Part shown: positions 8,601-18,375 of the stretch, one piece after another
Layout of the letters: every line of letters begins with the position of its first letter
Position numbering within the stretch: the first letter of the stretch is position 1
Source of the DNA: Streptococcus sanguinis SK49
GTDB lineage: Bacteria; Bacillota; Bacilli; Lactobacillales; Streptococcaceae
DNA length: 64,000 nucleotides
Reading direction: 5' to 3'
Assembly: GCF_000212815.1 (NCBI RefSeq)
Contig: NZ_GL890986.1
Location: forward strand, 310,001-374,000
The notes under the pieces: model-generated
What the model saw: only the letters and a program-made list of their open reading frames with translations
The model's database searches: none
What the model was told of the DNA's origin: nothing
Translations under genes and position numbers: made by a program

Positions 8601-11459
8601 CATGGCGTTGGTGCCTGCGATACCGGCTGTGACAGAGTTTCCACCCTTGGACTTAATACGGCCCTTAAAGGAGACATTTTCAACTCGAGATTGGCCTTCT
8701 ATATTGTTAACCAGACCGGCTATATGGTCTCTTCCTTCCAAGTAGCCTTGGACATTGACGTTTTCGATTACTCCTTTATTCTTCAAGCGAGCAGCAATTG
8801 TCGCAATAGTATCGCCCGCTTGCGAATCTGGATAAACCATATTGACTCGCTTAAAGTCAATATCCTTGACCGTTCCGCCAGTAATCGTATCAAATAGAGG
8901 ATGCGCTAAGTCTAAAATCGCATGGCGCTCACCATTTTGACCACCAATCAGCTGGCCTTTGAACTCACCTGGTAGGTAAGACTTGCTGTTGGCTGGTTTG
9001 TCAATCAGCTTGGCACTGATACTACGGCCCAAAATAAAGGTTCCAGAAGGATCTTCCTTGATACCGTCCAAAAGATCTTGGAAGTCATAGTAGACATTTC
9101 CTTCACGCTTCTTGGCCTTTTCCAGATAGAAATCAAAGCTGTTTTGAAGACCAGTTGCGCTTCTTTGCAGCAAGTCTGGCAGCTGAGCCTGGATCTTAAA
9201 GACAGGCTGGTTATCAACGACCACTTCCTCGATAGAGGTAACTGGCAGGACAGTGTCCTTGAACTGGTCGGATGTAAAGTGCAGATAATATTGGTCCAGA
9301 TTTGCTGGGTTTTCAGCCAAAGTAGGCATCAATTTTGTCTGGCCATTCTCAACCTTCATCAAGGAGACATTAGTGATGGACTTGAGTTCCACCTTCTTTA
9401 GGTCAAGCTGGACTGTCTCTTGAGCTAATTCCTGACTTTCCGAGCCATTTCCTAAATCATAGGACAGGATCGTCTCAATCTTATACGGTGTATAGTAGTC
9501 CAAACCACTGAAGCTAGCAGTCAACTGGCCTGCCGTCAAGTTCTGCTCTGCTATCAGCTGGCCACCTTTCTTCAGACGAACATGAGCACTAGTAAAGGCT
9601 TGATCCCTATCCGTCAGCTGGTATTGAATCTGAACTGATTTCTGCAATTCATCCTTCTTAACTGCTGAAACAGTCAGATTTGGCGCTGCTTTAAGGGCCA
9701 ATAAGTCTGCTAAAGCCTGCTTGAGTTGGTTGACACCCGCATCTACTTCATCTTGACCCGACGAAGTTTGATAAACCGTCGTAGCCATATTCTTAATTGC
9801 TTGCAGCTGCTGGTAGGATTGATTAGTGTAAACTGCAGGATCTACAGCCGCTGCTAAAGCTAGCTGCTTGCTCAATTCTTCTTTATTGATGCGAGCCTTG
9901 CTACCTCGAGTGACCACTGTATCAACTGCTTCATGCAAGATTCTTTCAGTTGTTTGTGGCTCTGATATGCGATTACCGTCCAAGACTTCATAGCTGGTTA
10001 CAATTTCTTTTTGTCCTGGTGTTCCATCTACAGTTGTCTCTTCATCAAGATACTTGCTATCATCTGTCTTGTTGACAACTTGAGGTTCAATCGTTTCTAG
10101 CTTGATATCTGTATGTAGACTAGGCTGTTCTGGCTGAACTGTTGACTCACCATTAACGCCACCTGTGTATTCTGGCAAAGCTGGCTCAACTGGAGCCACG
10201 TCACTAACTGTAGCTACTGGAGCATCATAGACTGGATTGTCTGCTTGAACTGTCGATTCACCGTTAACGCCGCCTGTGTATTCTGGGAGGGCTGGCTCAA
10301 CTGGGGCTGTATCATCAACTGTAGCTACTGGAGCATCATAGACTGGATTGTCTGCTTGAACTAGCGATTCGCCGTTAACGCCGCCTGTATATTCTGGCAA
10401 TGCTGGCTCAACCGGGGCTGTGTCTCCAACTGTACCAACTGGGGCAGTATAGACTGGAGTTTCCGCTTGAACTAGCGACTCACCATTAACTCCGCCTGTG
10501 TATTCTGGGAGGGCTGGCTCGACTGAGGCAGTGTCTCCAACTGTACCAACTGGGGCAGTATAGACTGGAGTTTCCGCTTGAACTAGCGACTCACCGTTCA
10601 CAGCACCGCTGTACTCTGGCAAGGCGGGCTCTTGTAAACTTTCCCCTTTTGCCGTTTCTATAGTTGGATTTGACGGCTGAGGAGCTGGACTAGGATTTGG
10701 AGTTGGAAGATTTCCTATCTGGCCAGAATCACTTTCATCAGGATTCAACTGATACTGCAACCCTGCCTGAGCAGCTCGATCAATAGAATCAGAATCCTCT
10801 TTTGCAGCTTCTGACACTTCTGCTTGCGCTTGAGCCTCTTGACCAGCTGGCAAAGAGGTTGTCTTGGTCTCTGTCAAAGTACGCAAATCAGAAGCGGTAA
10901 AGTAACCGATATAGTTATAACCTGCAATAGTCACATCCACTTCAGAAACTGCTGACGAAACCGAAACTTGACGGTTATAGGAAAGCAGTTCCCGATTTTC
11001 TAGCGCAAACGCTTGAGGAGACTGTAATAGAGTCTGTCCCAAGCTACCTAGCAAAAGCACTCCTAGTAATTTTCCAGATTTCTTTCGTGAGAATACCAAG
11101 ACAGCCAAAATAGCCGTTCCCGCAAATAAGCCGAGAAGCGGCTGACCATTATTTCCTGTACGCGGCAAGATAGCTTGCCCATCTTGCTTCCGATAAATCA
11201 GGTAATAATTTTCCCCTGTTTGCAGATTTTCAGGCAGACCTTTCTTAATCAGACCTTTTTCCTGCTCTGTTAGCTCTTGCTCTTCAACATAAGTATAGTG
11301 AGCAGTCGCACCGCCTCCTACTTCATCTGCAGCAACTGTCGAACTGGACAAAGAGCTCCCAAAAATCAGAGCTGCAATGGCAACTGAGCCCACACCAACA
11401 GACAATTTGCGAATCGAATATTTCTGAATTCGCTCCTGCACTTTTTCAAAACGTTTCAC
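5628..11459 (-). CDS. M26-family zinc metalloprotease (ZmpB / IgA1-protease type), cell-wall anchored
   Basis: A 1,943-residue surface protease. It has a YSIRK-type signal (KYSIRKLSVGVGSVAIAAL, residues 14-31) and an unusual N-terminal sortase motif LPRTG at 98-102. Two hydrophobic stretches separated by charges follow the motif, the layout peculiar to this family. Next come 37-residue repeats (277-442) and a G5 domain (about 455-515). A GLUG-like M26 N-terminal region follows, then the catalytic domain with HELTH (H1611, E1612, H1615) and the third zinc ligand E1635 twenty residues on. Family members cut human IgA1 hinge, mucins or other host proteins. The substrate cannot be read from sequence, so ZmpB versus IgA1 protease stays open. 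Own promoter upstream; no truncation. Confidence 0.92.
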   Translation of the reverse strand: MKRFEKVQERIQKYSIRKLSVGVGSVAIAALIFGSSLSSSTVAADEVGGGATAHYTYVEEQELTEQEKGLIKKGLPENLQTGENYYLIYRKQDGQAILPRTGNNGQPLLGLFAGTAILAVLVFSRKKSGKLLGVLLLGSLGQTLLQSPQAFALENRELLSYNRQVSVSSAVSEVDVTIAGYNYIGYFTASDLRTLTETKTTSLPAGQEAQAQAEVSEAAKEDSDSIDRAAQAGLQYQLNPDESDSGQIGNLPTPNPSPAPQPSNPTIETAKGESLQEPALPEYSGAVNGESLVQAETPVYTAPVGTVGDTASVEPALPEYTGGVNGESLVQAETPVYTAPVGTVGDTAPVEPALPEYTGGVNGESLVQADNPVYDAPVATVDDTAPVEPALPEYTGGVNGESTVQADNPVYDAPVATVSDVAPVEPALPEYTGGVNGESTVQPEQPSLHTDIKLETIEPQVVNKTDDSKYLDEETTVDGTPGQKEIVTSYEVLDGNRISEPQTTERILHEAVDTVVTRGSKARINKEELSKQLALAAAVDPAVYTNQSYQQLQAIKNMATTVYQTSSGQDEVDAGVNQLKQALADLLALKAAPNLTVSAVKKDELQKSVQIQYQLTDRDQAFTSAHVRLKKGGQLIAEQNLTAGQLTASFSGLDYYTPYKIETILSYDLGNGSESQELAQETVQLDLKKVELKSITNVSLMKVENGQTKLMPTLAENPANLDQYYLHFTSDQFKDTVLPVTSIEEVVVDNQPVFKIQAQLPDLLQRSATGLQNSFDFYLEKAKKREGNVYYDFQDLLDGIKEDPSGTFILGRSISAKLIDKPANSKSYLPGEFKGQLIGGQNGERHAILDLAHPLFDTITGGTVKDIDFKRVNMVYPDSQAGDTIATIAARLKNKGVIENVNVQGYLEGRDHIAGLVNNIEGQSRVENVSFKGRIKSKGGNSVTAGIAGTNAMSLVSRAYVEADIWVKSGQNAGMLVAQNFTNYSGAGWGNWGKLTQSVAKGKLEDAGSRNAAGIAASIWPYGTINDTVSYATVVNGKELFSSDNEITDAWMGQKLQNLFGVQGQSSGTKIGKDAKFRRLTEAEAEQKVKSYQITALEQSSANEVTTEKLNAAILRTSTYQDKPGYKVENEQLYQNLERFMPFYNQEFLIHEANKLVDAGKAGDLLTKKVLAVQALKGNQFVAGGTDADKILVHFADGSKIIYNLQNQARFEETALPEYQIAELGTVYTPNHSTAVKEDLLTQLTESLKSFELYSDEVYHSVGLPNDNDKVNKVKRLFLDESLAEVKANLRDMLGKLLANEWTRFHADNPAANEALKAKIEENKTAIMLGLTYLNRYYDLKFGDYNLKELVLFKPDFYGEKVPLLDRLIKIGRSTENQLKGADNVNMFARQLKAESKSSDLVAYLDYNRRLLTDFADMDSWFKDATRGFIQFEERQSEVEEIKSAKYRVFDNLNSEYFSNYILPLLTLKNTRLAILSNYSTMAFVNRDKRRSWSDERFNARIKEVATQHRNHVDTWYKLLADDIKSRMVKQNVTAVWDGFDVEGRGWIDVNGNDNKGNPYAPSREFFNLVGGRAGGWYKSNGYGAHAAGSIRVNFEAFDLLTEYGVSVFTHELTHVNDRDIYLGGHGRRQGIGPEGYAQGLLQSPVPDQPGWGALGLNMAFDRPNNGSLIFNSSPSLFKNRADIDHYMKGYNDTLMLLDYLEGQAVVDKGNAAAAKWFKKVEPKVVDARTQYDVVRELTAEEKAAMSVSSVEDLVDQGLLSNRAVDNRIYNPADYDSSYIAIDFMTGIYGGGQNSTGAPGALMFKHNTFRIWGYYGYEKGFVSYASNKHRKTANEQGVTGLSDNFIIKQISGGEFETMEAFKKAYFRKVVDKAQTSGIKPVTVNGKVYSTYEELKAGFAEAVDKDLKKSRVDERATKDFKYAVFTQLLKNTNSFMDENSIWGS
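10134..10631 (-). repeat. Tandem 111-bp repeats inside the metalloprotease gene
   Basis: Four complete 37-residue units, each beginning EPALPEYTGGVNGES, plus a partial fifth cover residues 277-442. Units 1-2 share the PVYTAPVGTVGDT ending and units 3-4 share PVYDAPVATV. This suggests stepwise duplication. They form a proline-rich stalk between anchor and catalytic parts. Copy number probably varies between strains. Confidence 0.9.
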
Positions 11460-11563
11460 TTTATAAATCCCCTTTTTCCTAAAATGTATAAAGCTAATCT
11501 CCCATTATCTTCCTAACCAACTCCCCTGTAGACTAAAAAGATGCGTTTTATACATATAGTATT

Positions 11564-11592
11564 ATCATATATCTTTTAGGAAATTTTTACAA
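11564..11592 (-). promoter_or_regulatory. Promoter of the metalloprotease gene
   Basis: On the minus strand, TTGTAA (11592-11587) and TATGAT (11569-11564) are separated by exactly 17 bases. This places transcription start about 95 bases before the ATG. The remaining AT-rich sequence from 11593 to 11740 shows no gene or clear regulator site. Confidence 0.65.
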
Positions 11593-11740
11593 TAGATTTT
11601 GCTTAAAAAAACAATTAATTTTTGTAAAAGTAAATAGAGAAAATCTCTTTACGCTTTTTATTGTGAGTTTCTTTTAATTAAATGGCTGATCAGAGCTGCT
11701 CTCTTCCTTGACTACATTTGCCCAATAGCTTTCTAGAAAA

Positions 11741-11775
11741 CACAAAAAGAACAGCTTTAGGCTGCTCCTTTTTAT
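11741..11775 (-). terminator. Rho-independent terminator of dnaJ
   Basis: The minus strand reads GAGCAGC, a short CTAAA loop, GCTGTTC and then TTTTT. It lies within 20 bases of the dnaJ stop. Confidence 0.85.
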
Positions 11776-11779
11776 ATGA

Positions 11780-12913
11780 TTATAAATCTTCCAAGGCATC
11801 TTTCATTTTGTCGAAGAAGCCTTTTTTCTTAGGATTGACCGAGATATTGCCAGCTTCCGCAAATTCTTTGAGGGCTGCTTTTTGACGGTCGTTGAGGCCA
11901 GTCGGCGTCACAACATTGACAGTTACATACTGGTCACCCATGCTTCCACCACGCAGACTCGGTGCTCCCTTACCACGCAGACGGAAACGCTTGCCAGTCT
12001 GTGTTCCTTCTGGGATATTCAGCTCAACATCCCCGTGAACAGTTGGAATATCCACACTGTCACCAAGAGCTGCTTGGACAAAGTTGAGATTGAGCTTGTA
12101 GTAAATGGTAGAGCCATCTCGCTCAAACTTATCACTCGGCTCAACTTGGACCACGACGTAAAGATCTCCATAAGGACCGCCATTAAAGCCTGCTTCACCT
12201 TGACCAGACAGACGGACCTGCTGACCAGTTTCCACACCAGCTGGGATTTTCACCTTAACGCTGTGAGCCTGTTTTTCATGACCCGTTCCGTGACAGGTTT
12301 CACAAGGACTTTTGATTTCTTTTCCTCGGCCATGACAGACATCACAGGTCACTTGCCGACGCATCATGCCAAGCGGTGTCTGGGTATCAACATTGATGAC
12401 ACCTGAGCCATGGCAGCGACCACAGGTAACAGGGCTAGTTCCTGGCTTAGCACCAGACCCGTCACAGGTACGACAAGTCGCTTCGCGGTTATACTTGATT
12501 TCCTTCTCAGCTCCGAAAATCGCTTCTTCAAAGCGGAGATTCACACGATACTGAAGATCATCCCCTTGGCGCGGAGCATTAGGATTACGCGAAGCACCGC
12601 CACCAAAGAAGCTAGAGAAGATGTCTTCGAAACCGCCAAAGCCGGAGCCATCAAAGCCACCGAAGCCGCCTGCACCACCGCCAAAGCCACCATTAGCTCC
12701 CGCTGCACCGTATTGATCATAGGCTGCCCGCTTTTGCTCGTCGCTCAGCGTTTCATAAGCCTCTTGGACTTCTTTATATTTGTCCTCCGCCCCAGCTTCC
12801 TTATTAATATCGGGGTGGTACTTTTTAGATAATTTCCGATAGGCTCTCTTGATCTCATCCTGAGAAGCATTCTTAGAGACACCTAGACGGTCATAATATT
12901 CTGTATTGTTCAT
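11780..12913 (-). CDS. dnaJ: Chaperone protein DnaJ (Hsp40)
   Basis: A 377-residue co-chaperone that stimulates the DnaK ATPase. The J domain carries HPD at residues 33-35. A Gly/Phe-rich linker follows, then four zinc-binding CxxCxGxG motifs ([32 protein letters not shown]) and the C-terminal substrate-binding region. I start it at ATG 12913, giving [15 protein letters not shown] as in other streptococci. An upstream in-frame TTG would add four residues without better support. It is separated from dnaK by a DJ-1-like gene and hairpins, so it probably has its own expression control. No CIRCE element is seen directly before it. Confidence 0.96.
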   Translation of the reverse strand: MNNTEYYDRLGVSKNASQDEIKRAYRKLSKKYHPDINKEAGAEDKYKEVQEAYETLSDEQKRAAYDQYGAAGANGGFGGGAGGFGGFDGSGFGGFEDIFSSFFGGGASRNPNAPRQGDDLQYRVNLRFEEAIFGAEKEIKYNREATCRTCDGSGAKPGTSPVTCGRCHGSGVINVDTQTPLGMMRRQVTCDVCHGRGKEIKSPCETCHGTGHEKQAHSVKVKIPAGVETGQQVRLSGQGEAGFNGGPYGDLYVVVQVEPSDKFERDGSTIYYKLNLNFVQAALGDSVDIPTVHGDVELNIPEGTQTGKRFRLRGKGAPSLRGGSMGDQYVTVNVVTPTGLNDRQKAALKEFAEAGNISVNPKKKGFFDKMKDALEDL

Positions 12914-12944
12914 ATAAGATACCAAGACCGTAAAATTCGACTGA

Positions 12945-12992
12945 AAAATAGGAAATCAGGCGACGGAGCGATGCCCCTCGGCTGATTTCTCT
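12945..12992 (-). terminator. Hairpin downstream of the DJ-1-like gene
   Basis: GGAAATCAG and CTGATTTCT form the arms of a stem with a GC-rich inner part (12949-12990). On the minus strand it is followed by TATTTTT. A plus-strand T-run (CTTTTTTCC) also exists, so it could act in both directions. Confidence 0.6.
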
Positions 12993-13050
12993 TTTTTCCG
13001 AAAATTTAGGTCGGGTTCAGTTCCTTTCTTTAAATTTTAGAAAATATTGA

Positions 13051-13683
13051 TCAGAGGGTATTTTCAAATTCATGCTTCATTTCAGCAAACTCTTCTTCTG
13101 ATAAAGTGAATATCAAGTCCTCTTCCGAATATTGATTCCGTTCTTTAAAATAGTTGTCAGCATTATCTACCAAACCTAGACTAAGAAGCACTTTTCTCGC
13201 AAACGCTTGATGTGCAAAGCCAACAGCCGTAATGATGTTCTTATTTTGCAGGACCGCTTTAGCTTTGAAATTCTCCCGTGGAAGAAATTCAAAATAGTCA
13301 AAGAAGTTTTGCCAAATCCCACCAGTAAATTTAGTGTCCTTCAATAAACCTGCTTTCGCCAATAAAATGGGCGCTGAGGAAATAGCTGCAATTAAAACTT
13401 CTTGCTGCTTCAAACTTCTTAGGAAAGAAATCAATTTTTCATCATGCAGAGTAGGAACAATATCTATCATTCCTGGCAAAATGACACAAGAATAGTCTTC
13501 GATAACTACTTCATCCAGTGTTCCAGTAGGTTGACAGGCTAATCCTTCTTCCGATCTTATAACATTTCTATCTGTAGCAACATAATCAACCTCAACACCA
13601 AAAGATAGAGCTAAAGTACTGGTCAGACCAACTACTTCATAAAGTGAAAAATTAGGATAAATTAAACAGAGCACTTTCTTCAT
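13051..13683 (-). CDS. DJ-1/PfpI superfamily protein with a substituted nucleophile
   Basis: A 210-residue protein of the DJ-1/ThiJ/PfpI fold: MKKVLCLIYPNFSLYEVVG start, EEGLACQPTGTLDEV in the middle. The ATG at 13683 follows AGAGGGTG; an upstream GTG would add three residues. The nucleophile-elbow segment reads AAISSAPILLAKAG, with Ser102 where family members normally have the reactive Cys (AIC-x-G/A-P). Cys-dependent chemistry is therefore unlikely unless another cysteine substitutes. It lies between dnaK and dnaJ, a location that suggests stress-related expression, but hairpins on both sides argue for independent control. Function is not known. Confidence 0.75.
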   Translation of the reverse strand: MKKVLCLIYPNFSLYEVVGLTSTLALSFGVEVDYVATDRNVIRSEEGLACQPTGTLDEVVIEDYSCVILPGMIDIVPTLHDEKLISFLRSLKQQEVLIAAISSAPILLAKAGLLKDTKFTGGIWQNFFDYFEFLPRENFKAKAVLQNKNIITAVGFAHQAFARKVLLSLGLVDNADNYFKERNQYSEEDLIFTLSEEEFAEMKHEFENTL

Positions 13684-13692
13684 AAGCGTCAC

Positions 13693-13910
13693 CCTCTAGT
13701 TTAGCGAAAAACAGAGGCTGGGTTGCAACCTCTGGATTTCTTCCTATCATTACGACGTGAAATTTTCAAAACAATATTTTTTGAAAAATTTTTGACGCGG
13801 TAGCTGATTGGATTTTAGGTTCGTCTTTTAGACTCCCAAAAATCCTAATCATCCTCGCGGGGGTTCGACTACGAACTAAAAACTTTCAATTTTTAGTTCT
13901 GTCTCACCGC
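13693..13910 (-). other. Hairpin-rich spacer between dnaK and the DJ-1-like gene
   Basis: No gene is seen. There are three inverted repeats: an AGAGGTTGCAACC-type hairpin near 13713-13735, TGATTGGATTTT with AAAAATCCTAATCA (about 13806-13852), and AACTAAAAA with TTTTTAGTT (about 13877-13901). The last is closest to the dnaK stop and is the likely dnaK terminator. Confidence 0.55.
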
Positions 13911-15794
<1,884 letters not shown>

Positions 15795-15876
15795 TCATTA
15801 AAAGCAAAGTTGAACGAATGTTTTCTTCCTTCATAGTTTATTGTCGTTTCGGACAAGATTTTTCAAGTTTTCTAGC

Positions 15877-16413
15877 CTAGTTATAGACCACTACCATAGC
15901 CGGTCTTAGGATACGGTCATGAAGTTTGTAGCCTTTTTGGAAGACCTGCGCTATAGTGTCAGCTGGGTGCTCATCATCAGCTGGAACTGTTTGAATGGCC
16001 ATATGATAGTTATGGTCAAAAGCTCCGTCAGCTGGAATTTCTTCGATGCCCTCTTCTTTGAGAGCATGAATCAAGCTTTCCTGCACCATTTCCAGCCCCT
16101 TTTTGACATCATCTGTCAGACCTTCAACGGCAAGCGCGCGCTCCAGATTATCTATCGAAGGCAAAATAGCTTTTGCCAAGTCCTGGCTGCGGTATCTTTG
16201 CAGCTGCTGGCGTTCTTCATTTGCTCGGCGCTGGATGTTCTGCATTTCTGCATGAGCGCGGAGATATTTGTTTTCAAAATCTTCTGCCCGCTCATTAGCT
16301 AGTTCTAACTCTGATTTTTCAGGGCTTACTGATTCAGCTTGTTCAGCTGTTTCTACAGCTTCCTCTTTTACTTCCACATCTTCTGGATGTTCTTCTTGTT
16401 TATGCTTTGCCAC
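15877..16413 (-). CDS. grpE: Nucleotide exchange factor GrpE
   Basis: A 178-residue protein that releases ADP from DnaK. Residues 1-45 are highly charged and probably disordered. Residues about 46-95 form the long dimerising helix ([20 protein letters not shown]). The C-terminal beta domain ends with the family motif [16 protein letters not shown]. It sits 35 bases after hrcA and 136 bases before dnaK in the CIRCE-controlled operon. Confidence 0.97.
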   Translation of the reverse strand: MAKHKQEEHPEDVEVKEEAVETAEQAESVSPEKSELELANERAEDFENKYLRAHAEMQNIQRRANEERQQLQRYRSQDLAKAILPSIDNLERALAVEGLTDDVKKGLEMVQESLIHALKEEGIEEIPADGAFDHNYHMAIQTVPADDEHPADTIAQVFQKGYKLHDRILRPAMVVVYN

Positions 16414-16448
16414 AAGGCACCTCCTTTTTAGGAATATTTATACTATAT

Positions 16449-17483
16449 TTAATGGACTTCGTAGTGATTGCTGCTCAAATAGCGATAGAAGTCTGTCAAT
16501 TTCATGGTCAGAACGCGATTGACGACATTCATCTGACTGACTAGCCGCTGGTAGTCAAGATTGACCGGACCGACAACTGCCAGCACTCCGAAGCCTCGAT
16601 AAGGAATCAGGAATTTGCTGGAAATTAGTGTCAAATCAGCCAAACAGCTTTCTCTACTGTCTGCCACTCGCACACTTTGCATCTGATCTTCAGCCAAACT
16701 ATCGCGAATTTCAAATGCTACTTTCTGCGGGTCATCAAAAAACTGATAAGCTGACAGATCTGAAAATTCCAAGAGCTGAACCTTGCCAGACAGAATCACA
16801 TTTTCCTTGAAAATATCACCAAAGATATGCTCAAAGAGCTGGATGACATTGTCTGTCGTAGTGAAATAGCGTTGGATAATCTGCGGAATTTCCGTCCGAA
16901 TCTTGTAATGGATGTCCAGTACTGTCTGTCCCAAGAACCGCTCCCTTACTAGGCCTTTAAGCCTATCCAGGTCTTCTCTTAGGAAGTTTCGCGGAATCAT
17001 AAACTGACTGGTAATGGTATTGGACTCATCCAAGGTGAAGACCGCCAGAGCCGTGTGCTGACTGAGCACTACGATGTCAAAAGCTGTCAGGCGCTGCCGA
17101 CTGGGTTCTACATCCAGTGCAACAACCGTACATCCACTGAGCTTGGTCAAAAGGTCTGCTGCCTGTTGAAGAATGTCCTCCAAGTTGAAAAACTCATGGT
17201 CAAAGGCCTTGATAACCTCATAAAGTTCATTCTCAGCGAGACGATCAAAGGACAGAGAATGCTTGACGAAGTACTGAAAACCAGCCACGCTAGGCTTACG
17301 GCCGCTAGACGTATGCGCCTTTTCCAGAAGCCCCTGCTTTTCCAAAGCCGCCATATCGTTTCGGATAGTAGCACTACTGGAATTGATAGAATCCTGCAGG
17401 GCTTTGGATCCGACCGGCTCGTGGGTCTTGGTAAAGATATCAATAATCAAATTCAAAATCTCATTTTGACGCTCCGTGACCAC
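16449..17483 (-). CDS. hrcA: Heat-inducible transcription repressor HrcA
   Basis: A 344-residue repressor of class I heat-shock genes that binds CIRCE operators and needs GroEL for activity. The N-terminal winged helix contains [20 protein letters not shown], followed by the GAF-like and dimerisation regions. I place the start at GTG 17483 ([10 protein letters not shown]), preceded by GGAGGTGAT. The longer frame reaching 17522 would run through the first CIRCE box and has no ribosome-binding site. It is the first gene of hrcA-grpE-dnaK and is autoregulated through the two CIRCE elements upstream. Confidence 0.95.
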   Translation of the reverse strand: MVTERQNEILNLIIDIFTKTHEPVGSKALQDSINSSSATIRNDMAALEKQGLLEKAHTSSGRKPSVAGFQYFVKHSLSFDRLAENELYEVIKAFDHEFFNLEDILQQAADLLTKLSGCTVVALDVEPSRQRLTAFDIVVLSQHTALAVFTLDESNTITSQFMIPRNFLREDLDRLKGLVRERFLGQTVLDIHYKIRTEIPQIIQRYFTTTDNVIQLFEHIFGDIFKENVILSGKVQLLEFSDLSAYQFFDDPQKVAFEIRDSLAEDQMQSVRVADSRESCLADLTLISSKFLIPYRGFGVLAVVGPVNLDYQRLVSQMNVVNRVLTMKLTDFYRYLSSNHYEVH

Positions 17484-17515
17484 GGCATCACCTCCAATCA
17501 AGATTCTGCTGTTGA

Positions 17516-17542
17516 TTAGCACTCAGCCACCTCGAGTGCTAA
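17516..17542 (-). promoter_or_regulatory. CIRCE operator 1 (HrcA binding site)
   Basis: Perfect TTAGCACTC-N9-GAGTGCTAA at 17516-17524 and 17534-17542. It lies between the promoter -10 box and the hrcA start codon, so it is inside the transcribed leader. Confidence 0.97.
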
Positions 17543-17553
17543 CTCATGATTCT

Positions 17554-17581
17554 ATTATACACTCTTCTACTCCAAAGTCAA
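17554..17581 (-). promoter_or_regulatory. Heat-shock operon promoter
   Basis: On the minus strand, TTGACT (17581-17576) and TATAAT (17559-17554) lie 16 bases apart, a sigma-A promoter. It lies exactly between the two CIRCE boxes. Confidence 0.85.
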
Positions 17582-17598
17582 GACAAAAACTCAAAAAA

Positions 17599-17625
17599 TT
17601 AGCACTCTTTTTACAAGAGTGCTAA
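17599..17625 (-). promoter_or_regulatory. CIRCE operator 2
   Basis: A second perfect TTAGCACTC-N9-GAGTGCTAA (17599-17607 and 17617-17625), upstream of the -35 box and only 22 bases past the stop of the ABC permease gene. The T-rich spacer may let it also act as that operon's terminator. Confidence 0.95.
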
Positions 17626-17646
17626 AAATCGGTCTAGCGACCTAGA

Positions 17647-18375
17647 TTAGTCGTCCAAGATTTGTAAACGGCGCATCAAATAGAAAGAAATTCCTGCAAA
17701 AAGAAGCAACCAAACTAGAAAAGCCAAAAATTCTCCACTCCACAAGTGAAAATGAGACCAATCTCTCATATAGCTAGTAAAGAGACCCATAAAGCTATAA
17801 CGCAGCACCTTAAATAAATCTTCGCTCATATTTGAAAACATAGGAATAAATGCTGCCAAGAGCATAGCCGGAACGCTAAGAGATTGTGCCATGACCTGAT
17901 TTTTACAAAGCAAGCCAACCATTAAAAAGAAGAAAATTAAGACCAGCATGGTCAACAAGAGAACCAAACTATAGCTGAATACATGATTAGAAAGCTTAGC
18001 TCCCACCAAAAGTGGGGTAATGACGATATAAAAAATTCCAATAATCGCTGGCCAGATTAAGGCGGAGAGAATGTATTTACCCGCTGTCACACCAGCCAAG
18101 CGCAAACTTTGCAAATTACGTTTTTCTCTTTCCTCAGCTAGGATGATGATGATAGGTGTCCCAACAGACATGGCTAGAGAGAAAGGCAGAGAGATTGTAA
18201 GCAACATAGTAGCTAGTTTATCCGCTCCAATTTCCTTACCCGCTCCATTCAGTGAAAAAATAAATTTATAGAGAAAAATGAGGAAAATTGGCATGAAAAC
18301 CTGCAATAGAATACTTTTATTAGCTAGCGTCACTTGACCTCTCAGCCAAATCATACCTTTTAATTTATTAGACAT
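17647..18375 (-). CDS. ABC transporter permease (ABC-2 type)
   Basis: A 242-residue membrane protein with about six hydrophobic segments (VFMPIFLIFLYKFIFSL, MLLTISLPFSLAMSVG, IIGIFYIVITPLLVG and others). It has a cytoplasmic loop EEREKRNLQSLRLAGVTAG typical of ABC-2 permeases. It overlaps the preceding ATPase gene by 8 bases and must form the exporter with it. Substrate is unknown. PadR-controlled ABC-2 exporters in Firmicutes usually handle antimicrobial peptides, drugs or lipids; here that is inference from the regulator only. Confidence 0.85.
   Translation of the reverse strand: MSNKLKGMIWLRGQVTLANKSILLQVFMPIFLIFLYKFIFSLNGAGKEIGADKLATMLLTISLPFSLAMSVGTPIIIILAEEREKRNLQSLRLAGVTAGKYILSALIWPAIIGIFYIVITPLLVGAKLSNHVFSYSLVLLLTMLVLIFFFLMVGLLCKNQVMAQSLSVPAMLLAAFIPMFSNMSEDLFKVLRYSFMGLFTSYMRDWSHFHLWSGEFLAFLVWLLLFAGISFYLMRRLQILDD

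Noticed and set aside
10134..10631. Regular repeats that could suggest a CRISPR array
   Set aside because: The period is 111 bases, the units are contiguous without unique spacers, and they are in frame within the metalloprotease gene.
17484..17522. Longer HrcA start upstream
   Set aside because: It would encode part of the CIRCE operator; GTG 17483 with GGAGGTGAT and the conserved MVTERQ start fits the family.
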